This document shows positions 8,839 to 17,313 of a stretch of DNA of 64,000 nt, in pieces; position 1 is the stretch's first letter, and every line of letters starts with the position of its first letter. Location of the stretch: assembly GCF_022565915.1 (NCBI RefSeq), contig NZ_JAJOYX010000003.1:62001-126000 (forward strand), given 5' to 3'. Made by a program: the position numbers and the translations under genes. This DNA comes from Nesterenkonia sp. LB17 (GTDB taxonomy: Bacteria > Actinomycetota > Actinomycetes > Actinomycetales > Micrococcaceae). The notes under the pieces are model-generated. The model did not search any database. It was not told where the DNA came from and saw only the letters and a list, made by a program, of their open reading frames with translations.

Positions 8839-9633
8839 TCAGGTCATGCGGTTCAGGTGGCGGCGCAGCGCCCGCTCCGGGTCCTGCCCGTTCCCGCGTG
8901 CGGTGCGCACCACAGCAAAGAGTAGTTCACCGAGCTCCTCCTCGTCAGCCGCCGCCAGCGTGGCCGATTCAGTGTTGGGGAGATGTTCACCGCGCTCCCG
9001 GCCGAGCCGGTCGATGACCTTGGCGGCCTTCGCGAGCGCTGGCAGGTGAGCCGGAAGCGAGCCGACGACGCCGGCCAGGTGTGTGCCGCCGCCGTCGTCG
9101 GCTGCGTTCACGGCCGTTCCGTTTCCAGCCGTTCCGAGCTCAGCCGTTCCGATCTCAGCCGCTGCGTTGTCAGCGGCCTTCTCCTCGGCCTTGATCCGGG
9201 TCCAGGCGGCCTCCACCTGCTCGATGGTCGCGTTTGCATCCACGGCCAGGCGGCCCTCTGCGGTGAAGACATGCGGGCTGCGGCGCACCAGCTTCGCGGT
9301 GATGGCCTGGGCCACCCCGTCGAGGTCGAAGCTGCCGCGCTCCTGGGCCAGCTGGGCGTGCAGGGCGACCTGGAAGAGCAGATCCCCCATCTCCTTGCGC
9401 AGCCCCTCGTCAAGGCTGCCGGCCTCGATCTCTTCGAGCACCTCGTAGGCCTCTTCGACGAGGTATTCGGTGAGATCGCCGTGAGTCAGCTGAGAGGTCC
9501 AGGGGCAGTGCTCGCGTAGCCGCGCGATGACCCAGCGCAGCATCGCGATCTGGTCATTGCCCGCGGGATCAACCCTGGTCAGACCGGAGTGGGACGGACC
9601 AGCGCTGACCTGTTGGCCGCGGCTCATCTTCAC
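8839..9633 (-). CDS. mazG: MazG family nucleoside triphosphate pyrophosphohydrolase
   Basis: A 264-residue house-cleaning enzyme that hydrolyses non-canonical or excess NTPs. One MazG domain spans about residues 28-130, with CPWTSQLTHGDLTEYLVEEAYEVLEEI and KEMGDLLFQVALHAQ carrying the E-x-x-E and E-x-x-D metal ligands. A low-complexity Ala/Gly/Thr linker (about residues 150-185) encoded by 15-bp repeats precedes a degenerate C-terminal half (DEEELGELLFAVV). The GTG at 9633 overlaps the ada stop as GTGA; an ATG at 9627 is an alternative. It is coupled to adenosine deaminase in a nucleotide-sanitation group. Confidence 0.9.
   Translation of the reverse strand: MKMSRGQQVSAGPSHSGLTRVDPAGNDQIAMLRWVIARLREHCPWTSQLTHGDLTEYLVEEAYEVLEEIEAGSLDEGLRKEMGDLLFQVALHAQLAQERGSFDLDGVAQAITAKLVRRSPHVFTAEGRLAVDANATIEQVEAAWTRIKAEEKAADNAAAEIGTAELGTAGNGTAVNAADDGGGTHLAGVVGSLPAHLPALAKAAKVIDRLGRERGEHLPNTESATLAAADEEELGELLFAVVRTARGNGQDPERALRRHLNRMT
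9111..9170. repeat. Four 15-bp tandem units inside mazG
   Basis: Degenerate tandem repeat, the middle copies being CAGCCGTTCCGAGCT (9126) and CAGCCGTTCCGATCT (9141). It encodes the flexible linker between the two halves of MazG as repeating Thr-Ala-Glu-like pentapeptides. The 15-bp period keeps the frame, so copy number can vary harmlessly. Confidence 0.7.
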
Positions 9634-10781
9634 TGCCAGGCTTCGAGGATCATCCCTGCCAGGGCCTCGCGCTCCTCATGACCGAGGAACGAGGACTCCA
9701 GCGCGTTGACCTGGAAGTCGGCGAGCTCACCGAGGCCGTAGTCGAAGGTGCTGGCGATCAGCGCGAGCTCTCCGGAGAGGGTCACCCCGGAGACCAGTCG
9801 GTTGTCGGTGTTGACGCCGACGTTGAAGCCCAGCTGGTAGAGCATGTCGAAGGGGTGGTCGCTGAGTTCCGGCGGCTGGCCCTGGGCGAATCCGGCGATC
9901 GCGCCGGTCTGCACGTTCGAGGTGGGGCTGACCTCGAGGTGGATCTGGCGGTCGCGGACCCAGCGGGCCACGGGGCCGAGCTCCACCTGGAAGACCTCTT
10001 CCCCGGCCTCGGAGTCCACATCGCCCTCGATGACGCTGATGTCCTCGGCGACGCGGACGCCGTGGCCCAGGCGCTGGGCGCGGCCGGAGACCAGCGCGTC
10101 GCGGACGGATTCGATGCCGTCGCCCTCACCGGCGTGGACCGTGGTGGGGAACATCTCGGTGGCGAGCCGGGTGAAGGCATCGGCGAAGCGGCTCGGCGGG
10201 AAGCCGGCCTCGGGTCCGGCGATGTCGAAGCCGACGACGCCCTTGTCCCGGTGGCGCAGCGCGACCTCGACGATCTCATCGGCACGGTCGGACTGCCGCA
10301 TGGCGGAGACCAGCTGGCCGACGACGATGACGCCGTCCTGCTCCGCGACGGTCTCCATGCCCTGGTTCAGTCCTTCCTGGACGGCCTCGACGGCCTCGTC
10401 CAGGCTCAGGCCCTGCTCCTGATGCTGCTCAGGCGCCCAGCGAACCTCGGAGTAGATGATCCCGTCGGCGGCGAGGTCCTCGACGTATTCCTTGGCGACC
10501 CGGCGCAGGTTCTGCGGGGTCTGCATCACGGCGGTGGTGTGCGCGAAGGCCTCCAGGTACTTCTCCAGGGATCCGGAGTTCGCGTTCTGCCGGAAGCGCT
10601 CGGCGAGCTCCTCGGAGTCCTGGCTGGGAAGTTCGTGGCCGATCTCCGCGGCAAGCTCGATCAGGGTCTCTGGGCGGAGCGAGCCGTCCAGGTGATCGTG
10701 CAGGGAGACCTTGGGCAGATTGCGCAGCTGCTCTTCGAGCTTTGCGGCGGCGGTGCGGACATCAGCAGCAGTAGAAGTCAT
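9630..10781 (-). CDS. add: Adenosine deaminase
   Basis: A 383-residue zinc enzyme deaminating adenosine or deoxyadenosine to inosine. The motifs are in order: SLHDHLDGSLRPETL (zinc HxH), VHAGEGDG (zinc His plus catalytic region), RLGHGV, and NTDNRLVSGVTLS at the C-terminal end, all diagnostic of the family. Length is slightly above the usual 340-350. It lies 60 bp after dedA and is translationally coupled to mazG. With deoA and cdd it forms a purine/pyrimidine salvage group on one strand. Confidence 0.95.
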   Translation of the reverse strand: MTSTAADVRTAAAKLEEQLRNLPKVSLHDHLDGSLRPETLIELAAEIGHELPSQDSEELAERFRQNANSGSLEKYLEAFAHTTAVMQTPQNLRRVAKEYVEDLAADGIIYSEVRWAPEQHQEQGLSLDEAVEAVQEGLNQGMETVAEQDGVIVVGQLVSAMRQSDRADEIVEVALRHRDKGVVGFDIAGPEAGFPPSRFADAFTRLATEMFPTTVHAGEGDGIESVRDALVSGRAQRLGHGVRVAEDISVIEGDVDSEAGEEVFQVELGPVARWVRDRQIHLEVSPTSNVQTGAIAGFAQGQPPELSDHPFDMLYQLGFNVGVNTDNRLVSGVTLSGELALIASTFDYGLGELADFQVNALESSFLGHEEREALAGMILEAWQ

Positions 10782-10841
10782 AGGAGCGAGTCTATCCAGG
10801 ACCGGGAAGGAAGTCGCCCGAGGTCGTCGAGCCCGCGCACC

Positions 10842-11591
10842 TCAGCGCGTGGGGTGTTCGTGATCTCCGTCCTGGTCTGCGTCATGATCTCCGCGGTCGC
10901 GGTGCAGCCGCAGCGGGGGCTCCACGGGCAGCGCCGCGGTGTCCAGATACCCCTTCGGGTCGATGTGCACGCCCCTGCGGTCCAGCCACGAGGCGAAGAG
11001 CCTGAAGAGCCGGTCGAAGATCCAGCCCAGCAGCACCGCCCCGGTGATCGAGACGGTCATCGCCACCAGGACCGAGTCGAAGATGTTCGCGCTGATCGCG
11101 CCGATCCCCACCGAGTACGAGGCCCAGACGAGCGAGGCGAACGCGTCGATCACCAGGAACCGGCGGATGGAGAACCCGGTGGTGCCGGCGACGAAGTTGA
11201 TCGCCACTCGAGCTCCGGGGATGAACCGTCCCACGAAGATCAGCAGCACCCCGCGCTTGTCCAGCTCATGACGAGCCCAGATCAGCGTGCGCTGAGGCGC
11301 GGGTCGGCGCATCCAGCCGAAGCGCATCGGGCCGATCGCCCGGCCGATCCGGTAGGCGATGAAGTCCCCGAGCAGCGCCCCGGAGGCGGCGACCAGGACC
11401 ACCCAGAGCAGGAACGGAGTGCCCGGCTCTCCCGAGAGCGACCCCAGGCCGACCACCAGCGAGTCCGAGGGCACGATCGGGAAGAACCCATCGACCATGC
11501 AGAGCACGAAGAGGCCCACCAAGGTCCACCATCCGGAGGCCGCCTCCAGGATGGTCTGGTTGATGGCGTCAAGGATCTGCCCGGGACTCAT
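10842..11591 (-). CDS. DedA family membrane protein
   Basis: A 249-residue integral membrane protein of the DedA/SNARE-associated family, now linked to lipid-carrier flipping. The family core DGFFPIVPSDSLVVGLGSL lies near residue 35, and RFIPGARVAINFVAG near residue 122 holds the conserved Arg/Pro of the re-entrant loop. About five hydrophobic segments are visible. The C-terminus is basic and histidine/aspartate-rich (HRDRGDHDADQDGDHEH). It starts 10 bp after the deoA stop, so it belongs to the same transcript. Its substrate cannot be told from the sequence. Confidence 0.85.
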   Translation of the reverse strand: MSPGQILDAINQTILEAASGWWTLVGLFVLCMVDGFFPIVPSDSLVVGLGSLSGEPGTPFLLWVVLVAASGALLGDFIAYRIGRAIGPMRFGWMRRPAPQRTLIWARHELDKRGVLLIFVGRFIPGARVAINFVAGTTGFSIRRFLVIDAFASLVWASYSVGIGAISANIFDSVLVAMTVSITGAVLLGWIFDRLFRLFASWLDRRGVHIDPKGYLDTAALPVEPPLRLHRDRGDHDADQDGDHEHPTR

Positions 11592-11601
11592 CCGCGTGGC
11601 C

Positions 11602-12951
11602 TCAGTCGGTCAGGTCTGCCGCGCTGATGCGGTCAAAGACCAGATCAGGAGTCTCATGCGGGCCGCCCTCGACGTCGACGTCCACGGCGCGCTCCAACGA
11701 CTGCTGCGCCCGGGTGATCCGGTGCTCATCATCGGTGAGCAGGGTGAACAGAGGCTGACCTGCGGTGATGAAGTCACCCGGTTTGGCGTGCATGCGCACC
11801 CCGGCTCCGGCCTGCACGGAGTCCTGCTTCCGCGCCCGCCCGGCGCCGAGCCGCCAGGCGGCGAGCCCCACAGCCATGGCGTCCATCCGGGTCACGGTGC
11901 CGGAGACCCCGGCGCTGATCGTATGGCTGTGCACCGCCTGCGGCAGGGCCGCATCCGGGTTCCCGCGCTGCGCGGCGATCATGCGACGCCAGGAGTCCAT
12001 CGCGCGTCCGTTGCGCAGGTTCTCGGCCGGGTCGACTCCGCTGATGCCCACGGCGGTGAGCATCTCAGCCGCCAGCGCCACGGTGAGCTCGACGACGTCG
12101 GCCGGCCCACCTCCGGCGAGGACCTCCACCGACTCCTGGACCTCGATGGCGTTGCCCGCGGTGAGTCCCAGCGGGGTGTCCATATCGGTGAGCAGCGCCG
12201 AGGTCTTCACACCGGCGTCGGTGCCCAGGGCGACCATGGTGCGGGCCAGCTCCGCGGCGTCGGCCCGGGACTTCATGAAGGCGCCGGAACCTGCCTTCAC
12301 ATCCAGGACCAGCGCGTCGGTGCCCTCGGCGATCTTCTTGGACATGATCGAGGAGGCGATCAGCGGGATCGCCTCCACCGTGCCGGTGACGTCACGCAGC
12401 GCGTAGAGCTTCTTGTCCGCCGGGGCCAGCCCGGGGCCGGCCGCGCAGATCACGGCGTTGACCTCATCGAGCTGGCGCAGCAGGGCGTCATTGCTCAGAT
12501 CCGCCTGCCAGCCTTCAACGGCTTCAAGCTTGTCCAGGGTGCCGCCGGTATGGCCGAGTCCACGGCCGGAGAGCTGCGGGACGGGCACGCCGAAGCTCGC
12601 GACGAGCGGTGCCAGTGGGAGGGTGATCTTGTCTCCGACTCCCCCGGTGGAGTGCTTGTCTGCGGTGAGCCGGCGCCCGCCCTCGGGCGTGCGCAGGGAG
12701 GAGAAGTCCATCCGCTCGCCCGAGGCGATCATCGCCGCGGTCCAGTGACCGATCTCCTCCCGGGTCATCCCGTTGAGCAGGATCGCCATCGCCAGTGCAG
12801 CCATCTGCTCGTCGCCGACGAACCCGTCGGTGTAGGCGGCGATCAGCCATCGGATCTGCTCCTGGGAGAGTCGTCCGTGGTCTCGCTTGATCCGGATCAG
12901 CTCGACGGCGTCGTGGGCCGAGCGGTCATAGGTCGCACCGGCAGCGGTCAT
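11602..12951 (-). CDS. deoA: Thymidine phosphorylase
   Basis: A 449-residue cytoplasmic enzyme splitting thymidine, and often uridine, into base and (deoxy)ribose-1-phosphate. Motifs include IRWLIAAYTDGF, DKHSTGGVGDK (phosphate binding, near residue 96), SGRGLGHTGGTLDKLEA and DVKAGSGAFMK, all family-defining. The ATG overlaps the cdd stop as ATGA, and dedA follows at 10 bp. It works with cytidine deaminase in pyrimidine nucleoside catabolism. Confidence 0.96.
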   Translation of the reverse strand: MTAAGATYDRSAHDAVELIRIKRDHGRLSQEQIRWLIAAYTDGFVGDEQMAALAMAILLNGMTREEIGHWTAAMIASGERMDFSSLRTPEGGRRLTADKHSTGGVGDKITLPLAPLVASFGVPVPQLSGRGLGHTGGTLDKLEAVEGWQADLSNDALLRQLDEVNAVICAAGPGLAPADKKLYALRDVTGTVEAIPLIASSIMSKKIAEGTDALVLDVKAGSGAFMKSRADAAELARTMVALGTDAGVKTSALLTDMDTPLGLTAGNAIEVQESVEVLAGGGPADVVELTVALAAEMLTAVGISGVDPAENLRNGRAMDSWRRMIAAQRGNPDAALPQAVHSHTISAGVSGTVTRMDAMAVGLAAWRLGAGRARKQDSVQAGAGVRMHAKPGDFITAGQPLFTLLTDDEHRITRAQQSLERAVDVDVEGGPHETPDLVFDRISAADLTD

Positions 12952-13412
12952 CGCTTCTCCAAGTCGTTGATCTCAAGATCGCGGGGGCCGAAGGCTTCCG
13001 GCAGCAGGGCGGCCAGGGTGGTGGCGCCCCGGGCGGTGCGCACGTGCATGGTGGGGGCGGAGAACTCCAGCAGCAGCTGCCGGCAGCGGCCGCAGGGGGT
13101 GATGTACTCGCCCTGCCGATTCACGCAGGTGAACGCGACGATCTTGCCTCCGCCGGCCATCTGCAGCGCCCCGATCATGGTGCACTCCGCGCAGAGGGTG
13201 AGCCCATAGGAGGCGTTCTCCACGTTGCACCCGGAGATGATCGATCCATCCTCGAGCAGCGCGGCGGCGCCGACCGGATAGTCCGAGTAGGGCACGTAGG
13301 CCCGGGTCATCGCGATCCTGGCCTGGGTGGTGAGGCGCTCCCAGTCGGCATCGTGGTCCGGAACGGGGATCCGTGCGATCCGTCCGGTCAGAAAGTCATC
13401 GTCCTGAGTCAT
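12948..13412 (-). CDS. cdd: Cytidine deaminase
   Basis: A 154-residue zinc enzyme deaminating cytidine or deoxycytidine. CNVENASYG (substrate binding) at residue 62, zinc ligands C74 with catalytic E76 (CAEC), then C107 and C110 (PCGRC). The ATG at 13412 is chosen because TAGGATGG precedes it at good spacing; an ATG at 13421 would place that ribosome site over the start. It is first gene of the cdd-deoA-dedA-add-mazG run, with the M20 gene stop 71 bp upstream. Length is a little above the 130-residue norm because of a 20-residue N-terminal addition. Confidence 0.94.
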   Translation of the reverse strand: MTQDDDFLTGRIARIPVPDHDADWERLTTQARIAMTRAYVPYSDYPVGAAALLEDGSIISGCNVENASYGLTLCAECTMIGALQMAGGGKIVAFTCVNRQGEYITPCGRCRQLLLEFSAPTMHVRTARGATTLAALLPEAFGPRDLEINDLEKR

Positions 13413-13483
13413 AGGGGCCATCCTACGAGGCCACCCGCATGCGCGGGTGCCAATGTCGCAGGCGCAGGCGAGTCGGGAGGAGG

Positions 13484-14731
13484 CTAGTCCCGGCGGAGCT
13501 CGTTGATCGCGCTGAGCGCCGTGGTGACCATGATCTTGGTGCCGTAGCCGATGCATCGCTCGTCCGGGACGTAGTCGCCGCGGTGCAGATCGAAGTCGAT
13601 GCCGCCCGGGGTCTTCGTCCCGAGCCGGAACATCGCCCCGGGAAGCTCCTGGGTCATCCAGGCGAAGTCCTCCCCGCCCATGGACTGCGGGGCCAGCTCC
13701 AGTCCCTCGGAGCCCAGCACCTCGCGGCCGGCGTGCTCCAGCAGTGTGGTCTCGCGCTCGTTGTTGATCACCGGAGGCACGCCGCGGATGTGCTCCAGCT
13801 CCACGTCCACCCCCCAGGGGGCGGCGACCTGCTCGACGATCTCATCGAGGAGCTTGCCGGCGTCGCGCCAGGCCTCGGCGTCGAGGATCCGCATGGTCCC
13901 GACCAGGGTGCCGCTGGAGGGGATCGCGTTGTGCGCGCTGCCGGCCTCGATCTGGCCCCAGACCAGCGAGACCGCGGAGCGCACGTCCACGCGGCGGGAG
14001 AGCACGGCGGGGACGGTGGAGGCGATGTGCGCCAGGGCGGAGACCATGTCCTCGGTCAGGTGCGGCCGGGAGGTGTGACCCCCGCGGCCGGTGACGTTGA
14101 TCCGGACCACGTCGGCAGCGGAGGTGATCGCGCCGATGCGGGTCCCGATCATGCCGACCTCGATGCGCGGGTCGCAGTGCAGCGCGAAGATCCGGGGCAG
14201 CGGTTCCAGCACGCCTTGGCGCACCATCTCCAGAGCACCTCCGGGCATGGTCTCTTCGGCGGGCTGGAAGATGACGCGGACCTTGGCGCCCAGACCCGCC
14301 GGGTCGCCGTCGGTGATCCGGTGCTGGTGCAGCTGCTGCAGGCTCAGCGCGACGCCGAGTGCGACGGTGGTGTGGATGTCGTGGCCGCAGGCGTGGGTGA
14401 CGCCCGGGTGGGTGGAGGCGAAGGGCAGGTCGGTGAGCTCGCCGACCGGCAGCGCGTCGATGTCCCCGCGGAATCCGGCAGCGAACTCGCCGGCGCCGAC
14501 GTCCACGTAGAGCCCGGTGGTCTCTGGCATCAGCTCCGGCTCCAGCCCGACGGCGCGCAGCGCGGCGGCGAGCTTCTCCGTGGTGCGCTCTTCCTTCCAG
14601 GACAGCTCGGGATGGGCGTGCAGGTCCCGACGCATCGCGACCAGCGTCGCTTCGAGATCATCGACGACCTCGGCGGCCGAGGCGTGGGCGGCTTTGAGCA
14701 TCACCGTGCGGCGAGCAGGCTCAGAGGACAT
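13484..14731 (-). CDS. M20 family metallo-amidohydrolase
   Basis: A 415-residue enzyme of the hippurate/N-acyl-amino-acid hydrolase type. Zinc-binding ACGHDIHTT lies near residue 113, FRGDIDALPVGEL near residue 87 and FQPAEETMPGG near residue 153, with a dimerisation domain between and a C-terminal SMGGEDFAWM. The actual amide substrate is not predictable; carboxypeptidase- and indole-acyl hydrolases share this pattern. The ATG overlaps the end of the mannosyl-phosphate gene by 11 bases, so the two are co-transcribed. Confidence 0.85.
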   Translation of the reverse strand: MSSEPARRTVMLKAAHASAAEVVDDLEATLVAMRRDLHAHPELSWKEERTTEKLAAALRAVGLEPELMPETTGLYVDVGAGEFAAGFRGDIDALPVGELTDLPFASTHPGVTHACGHDIHTTVALGVALSLQQLHQHRITDGDPAGLGAKVRVIFQPAEETMPGGALEMVRQGVLEPLPRIFALHCDPRIEVGMIGTRIGAITSAADVVRINVTGRGGHTSRPHLTEDMVSALAHIASTVPAVLSRRVDVRSAVSLVWGQIEAGSAHNAIPSSGTLVGTMRILDAEAWRDAGKLLDEIVEQVAAPWGVDVELEHIRGVPPVINNERETTLLEHAGREVLGSEGLELAPQSMGGEDFAWMTQELPGAMFRLGTKTPGGIDFDLHRGDYVPDERCIGYGTKIMVTTALSAINELRRD

Positions 14732-15851
14732 CGGATTCTCCCTGCGCTCTGAGCGCCTCCACGGCCTGCTTGACCGACTGCGCGTGGTCGGTGGTGGTGA
14801 CCAGCAGCGCGTCGGGGGTGTCCACCACGACGATGTTCTCGACTCCGATCAGGGCCACCACGCGCTGGGTGTCAGAGACGACGACGCCGGAGGACTGGTC
14901 CGAGTAGACCCGGGCCTTCTCCCCCAGCACGGTCATCGACTCCTGCTCCCGTGCCGGGTTCAGCCGGGCGATGGCGGCGAAGTCCCCGACGTCGTCCCAG
15001 GTGAAGTTCCCGGGGATCACGGCCACATCGCCGGCGGCCGCGGCGGGCTCGGCCACGGCGTAGTCGATGGCGATCTTGGGAAGCTCGGGCCAGACCCGCG
15101 CGGTGACCTCGGTCTGCTGCGGTGTTCCCCAGGCCGCGGCGATCTCGATGAGGCCCGCGTAGAGCGTCGGCTCCGCCCGAGCGAGATGGTCCAGCAGCAG
15201 CGCAACCGGGGCCACGAACATCCCGGCGTTCCACAGGTACTCTCCGGAGTCGACATACTTCTCGGCGAGCTCCTGGCCGGGCTTCTCGACGAACTCCGCG
15301 ACGTCCCGGGCGTTCGGGGCGTCCTGGATCGGGGCGCCGTCGACCTTCAGAGCGGCGCCGCGGCGGATATAGCCGAAGCCGGTGGAGGGGTGGGTGGGGG
15401 CGATGCCGATGGTGACGATCTTGCCTGTCGCAGCGGTGGCCACGGCCTCGCGCACAGCCTCCTGGAAGATCTCCACCGGGGCGATGACCTGGTCGGCGGC
15501 GAAGGAGCCCATGATGATCTCGGGGTCACGCAGGTGCAGGATGGCCGCGGCCAGCCCGATGGCGGCGGCGGAGTCCTTGGGCTCGGATTCGAGCACGAGG
15601 TCGTTCTCATCGAGCTCGGGGATCTGCACCCGCACGGCTTCACGGTGTGACTCTCCGGTGACCACCATCACGCGCCTGCCGGTCAGCGGCGCGAGCCGCT
15701 CGTAGGTCCCGCGGATCAGCGTGGTGCCCGAGCCGGTGAGGTCGTGGAGGAATTTCGGGGCGCTGGCCCGCGAGAGCGGCCACAGTCGCGTGCCCACTCC
15801 GCCCGCGGGGATCACCGTGTAGAACTTGTCCAAAGCTGCCTGTGAAGTCAC
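14721..15851 (-). CDS. manC: Mannose-1-phosphate guanylyltransferase
   Basis: A 376-residue nucleotidyltransferase making GDP-mannose for glycans and lipoglycans. The N-terminal pyrophosphorylase signature IPAGGVGTRLWPLSRASAPKFL starts near residue 12, and VGENIVVVDTPDALLVTT is the C-terminal landmark (the sequence reads IGVENIVVVD). No isomerase domain is fused. The GTG at 15851 is picked because the product then starts VTSQAALDKFY, like related enzymes; the GGGGAG ribosome site abuts the codon unusually closely. It shares 11 bp with the M20 gene. Confidence 0.88.
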   Translation of the reverse strand: MTSQAALDKFYTVIPAGGVGTRLWPLSRASAPKFLHDLTGSGTTLIRGTYERLAPLTGRRVMVVTGESHREAVRVQIPELDENDLVLESEPKDSAAAIGLAAAILHLRDPEIIMGSFAADQVIAPVEIFQEAVREAVATAATGKIVTIGIAPTHPSTGFGYIRRGAALKVDGAPIQDAPNARDVAEFVEKPGQELAEKYVDSGEYLWNAGMFVAPVALLLDHLARAEPTLYAGLIEIAAAWGTPQQTEVTARVWPELPKIAIDYAVAEPAAAAGDVAVIPGNFTWDDVGDFAAIARLNPAREQESMTVLGEKARVYSDQSSGVVVSDTQRVVALIGVENIVVVDTPDALLVTTTDHAQSVKQAVEALRAQGESDVL

Positions 15852-15898
15852 CTCCCCAGGGTAGACCCATCGGCCGCTCAGCCAGGCCAGCCGCGCAG

Positions 15899-15932
15899 CG
15901 GGTGCGCGGTCGGGTGCGCGTCGGGTGCGCCT
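15899..15932. repeat. Three-copy 11-12 bp tandem repeat
   Basis: Units CGGGTGCGCGGT, CGGGTGCGCGT and CGGGTGCGCCT in direct succession just upstream of manC. Function unknown; probably simple slippage. Confidence 0.65.
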
Positions 15933-16084
15933 CGGGGACGCACCGGCCCGCCCGCGGAGCCTGCGAGAGAAGCTGCGCGGGGAGCCGCGAGACGAGCTGC
16001 GAGACGGCATGCGGTCAGGGCGACGAGACTCGCGTCCGCTGGCCTGAGAGCTCATTTCGGAATTGCGTCCTCACATTGCGGCTT

Positions 16085-16101
16085 TTCTACACGTTGTAGA
16101 A
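16085..16101. promoter_or_regulatory. Perfect palindrome upstream of sdhCDAB, candidate operator
   Basis: TTCTACA-CGT-TGTAGAA, seven-base arms with a three-base spacer, in a locally AT-rich patch about 240 bp before sdhC. The symmetry is that of a dimeric repressor site. No regulator gene lies adjacent, and I do not recognise the motif. Confidence 0.5.
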
Positions 16102-16338
16102 GTCATTTGGATCGGACTGTCATTTCGCCTCCGAGCCTGGATCAGGTGTGCGCCGAGCCGCGCAACAAAGCCTCCTGGAGCGCACCACGAGCCGCATCGG
16201 CTGCCGCGGTGCTCTAGTCTGGTAACTGACAACAGACTCGCGCCGGCGTCACGGTTTCCGCACCGCCGCAGCGAAGAACATACGTACGTAACTGTGCGGC
16301 GCGGAACGCCATGCAACGATGCAGGGAGGTAATGACAG

Positions 16339-16725
16339 GTGACGCAGACAAAGGGCACCCTCTATAAAGGCCGGGAAGGTATGTGGTCCTGGGTAGGACA
16401 CCGGATCACGGGTGTCGGGATCTTCTTCTTCCTCCTGGTCCACGTACTCGACACGTCTCTCGTGCGAGTATCGCCAGAGGCCTACGACGCGGTGATCGGC
16501 GCGTATAAGAACCCGATCATGATCGTCGGTGAGATCGGCCTCGTCGGCGCGATCGTCTTCCACGCTTTCAACGGTCTGCGGATCATCCTGGTCGACTTCT
16601 GGTCCCAGGGCACCCGCTACCACCGCCAGATGCTGTGGACCGTGATGGGCCTCTGGGTCATCACGATGATCGGATTCACCGTCCGCCACTTGATGCTGTT
16701 CTTCGAAGGCTGGGGAGGGTTCTGA
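16339..16725 (+). CDS. sdhC: Succinate dehydrogenase cytochrome b556 subunit
   Basis: A 128-residue membrane anchor of complex II with three hydrophobic segments. HRITGVGIFFFLLVHVLD (residues about 21-38) and FHAFNGLRIILVDF (about 73-86) carry the conserved Arg and His used for quinone and haem contacts. A GTG start with ribosome site GGGAGG ten bases before is preferred; an ATG at 16332 is out of frame. It is first of the sdhCDAB operon and ends two bases before sdhD. Confidence 0.93.
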   Translation: MTQTKGTLYKGREGMWSWVGHRITGVGIFFFLLVHVLDTSLVRVSPEAYDAVIGAYKNPIMIVGEIGLVGAIVFHAFNGLRIILVDFWSQGTRYHRQMLWTVMGLWVITMIGFTVRHLMLFFEGWGGF

Positions 16726-16727
16726 AA

Positions 16728-17234
16728 ATGACCACCACTAAATCTGACGCCCTCCTGCCCGCCCAGGGCATCGAGGCTCCCCGCTCCGGGCGGATCGACC
16801 CCAAGTACCTGCGCAGCGGGTCCTCGAAGTCCGGCAGCTTCGAGATGGCCGCTTGGGTCTTCATGCGCGTCTCCGGCGCCGCTCTCGTGGTGTTGATCTT
16901 CGTCCACCTTGCAGTGAACCTGCTGGTCGGCGAGGGCATCCACCAGATCGACTTCGGCTTCGTCGCGGGCAAGTGGGCAAACCCGGTCTGGCAGTTCTGG
17001 GACCTGGCCATGCTCTGGCTGGCGATGCTCCATGGCGGCAACGGCATGCGCACCATCATCAATGACTATGCCGAGAAGGACTCCACGCGGATGTGGCTGA
17101 AGTCCATCCTCTACCTCTCGGTGATCGTCATCATCGTGCTGGGCACCATGGTCATCTTCACCTTCGAGCCCTGCCTGCTCGACAACTCCGGCCAGCTCCT
17201 CGAGTCGTCACCCTCCTTCTGCCAGAACGTCTGA
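16728..17234 (+). CDS. sdhD: Succinate dehydrogenase hydrophobic membrane anchor subunit
   Basis: A 168-residue second membrane subunit. A hydrophilic N-terminus of about 40 residues precedes three helices. The first (FMRVSGAALVVLIFVHLAV) and the LAMLHGGNGMRTIINDY segment match the actinobacterial SdhD pattern, including the His that ligates haem. The ATG at 16728 follows GGGGAGGG; a longer in-frame extension into sdhC is rejected. The tail ends LLESSPSFCQNV outside the last helix. An 79-bp gap leads to sdhA. Confidence 0.92.
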   Translation: MTTTKSDALLPAQGIEAPRSGRIDPKYLRSGSSKSGSFEMAAWVFMRVSGAALVVLIFVHLAVNLLVGEGIHQIDFGFVAGKWANPVWQFWDLAMLWLAMLHGGNGMRTIINDYAEKDSTRMWLKSILYLSVIVIIVLGTMVIFTFEPCLLDNSGQLLESSPSFCQNV

Positions 17235-17313
17235 TGCCGACCGGGTCCACCCCGGTGCGCACCTCTGCGCGTTCTCATGCTTCCGAACACCAAGAAAAGA
17301 GAGCCACAAGCTG

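Larger units (their letters stand above)
15852..16338. other. 487-bp non-coding region before sdhCDAB
   Basis: No credible gene lies here. The left part holds a triplicated GGGTGCGC motif (15899-15932). The middle has a perfect 17-bp palindrome (16085-16101). Near 16216-16238 there is an AGTCTG/CAGACT inverted repeat overlapping a TAGTCT that could be a -10, and TACGTACGTA lies at 16281-16290. The sdh promoter must be in the right half; a clear -35 was not found. Confidence 0.6.

Noticed and set aside
9678-11627. 649-residue open frame antisense to add and dedA
   Set aside because: Same artefact: low-complexity translation, no ribosome site and full overlap with strongly identified genes on the other strand.
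16281-16290. TACGTACGTA upstream of sdhC
   Set aside because: Self-complementary dinucleotide-style sequence; too simple to call an operator and lacking a paired -35/-10.
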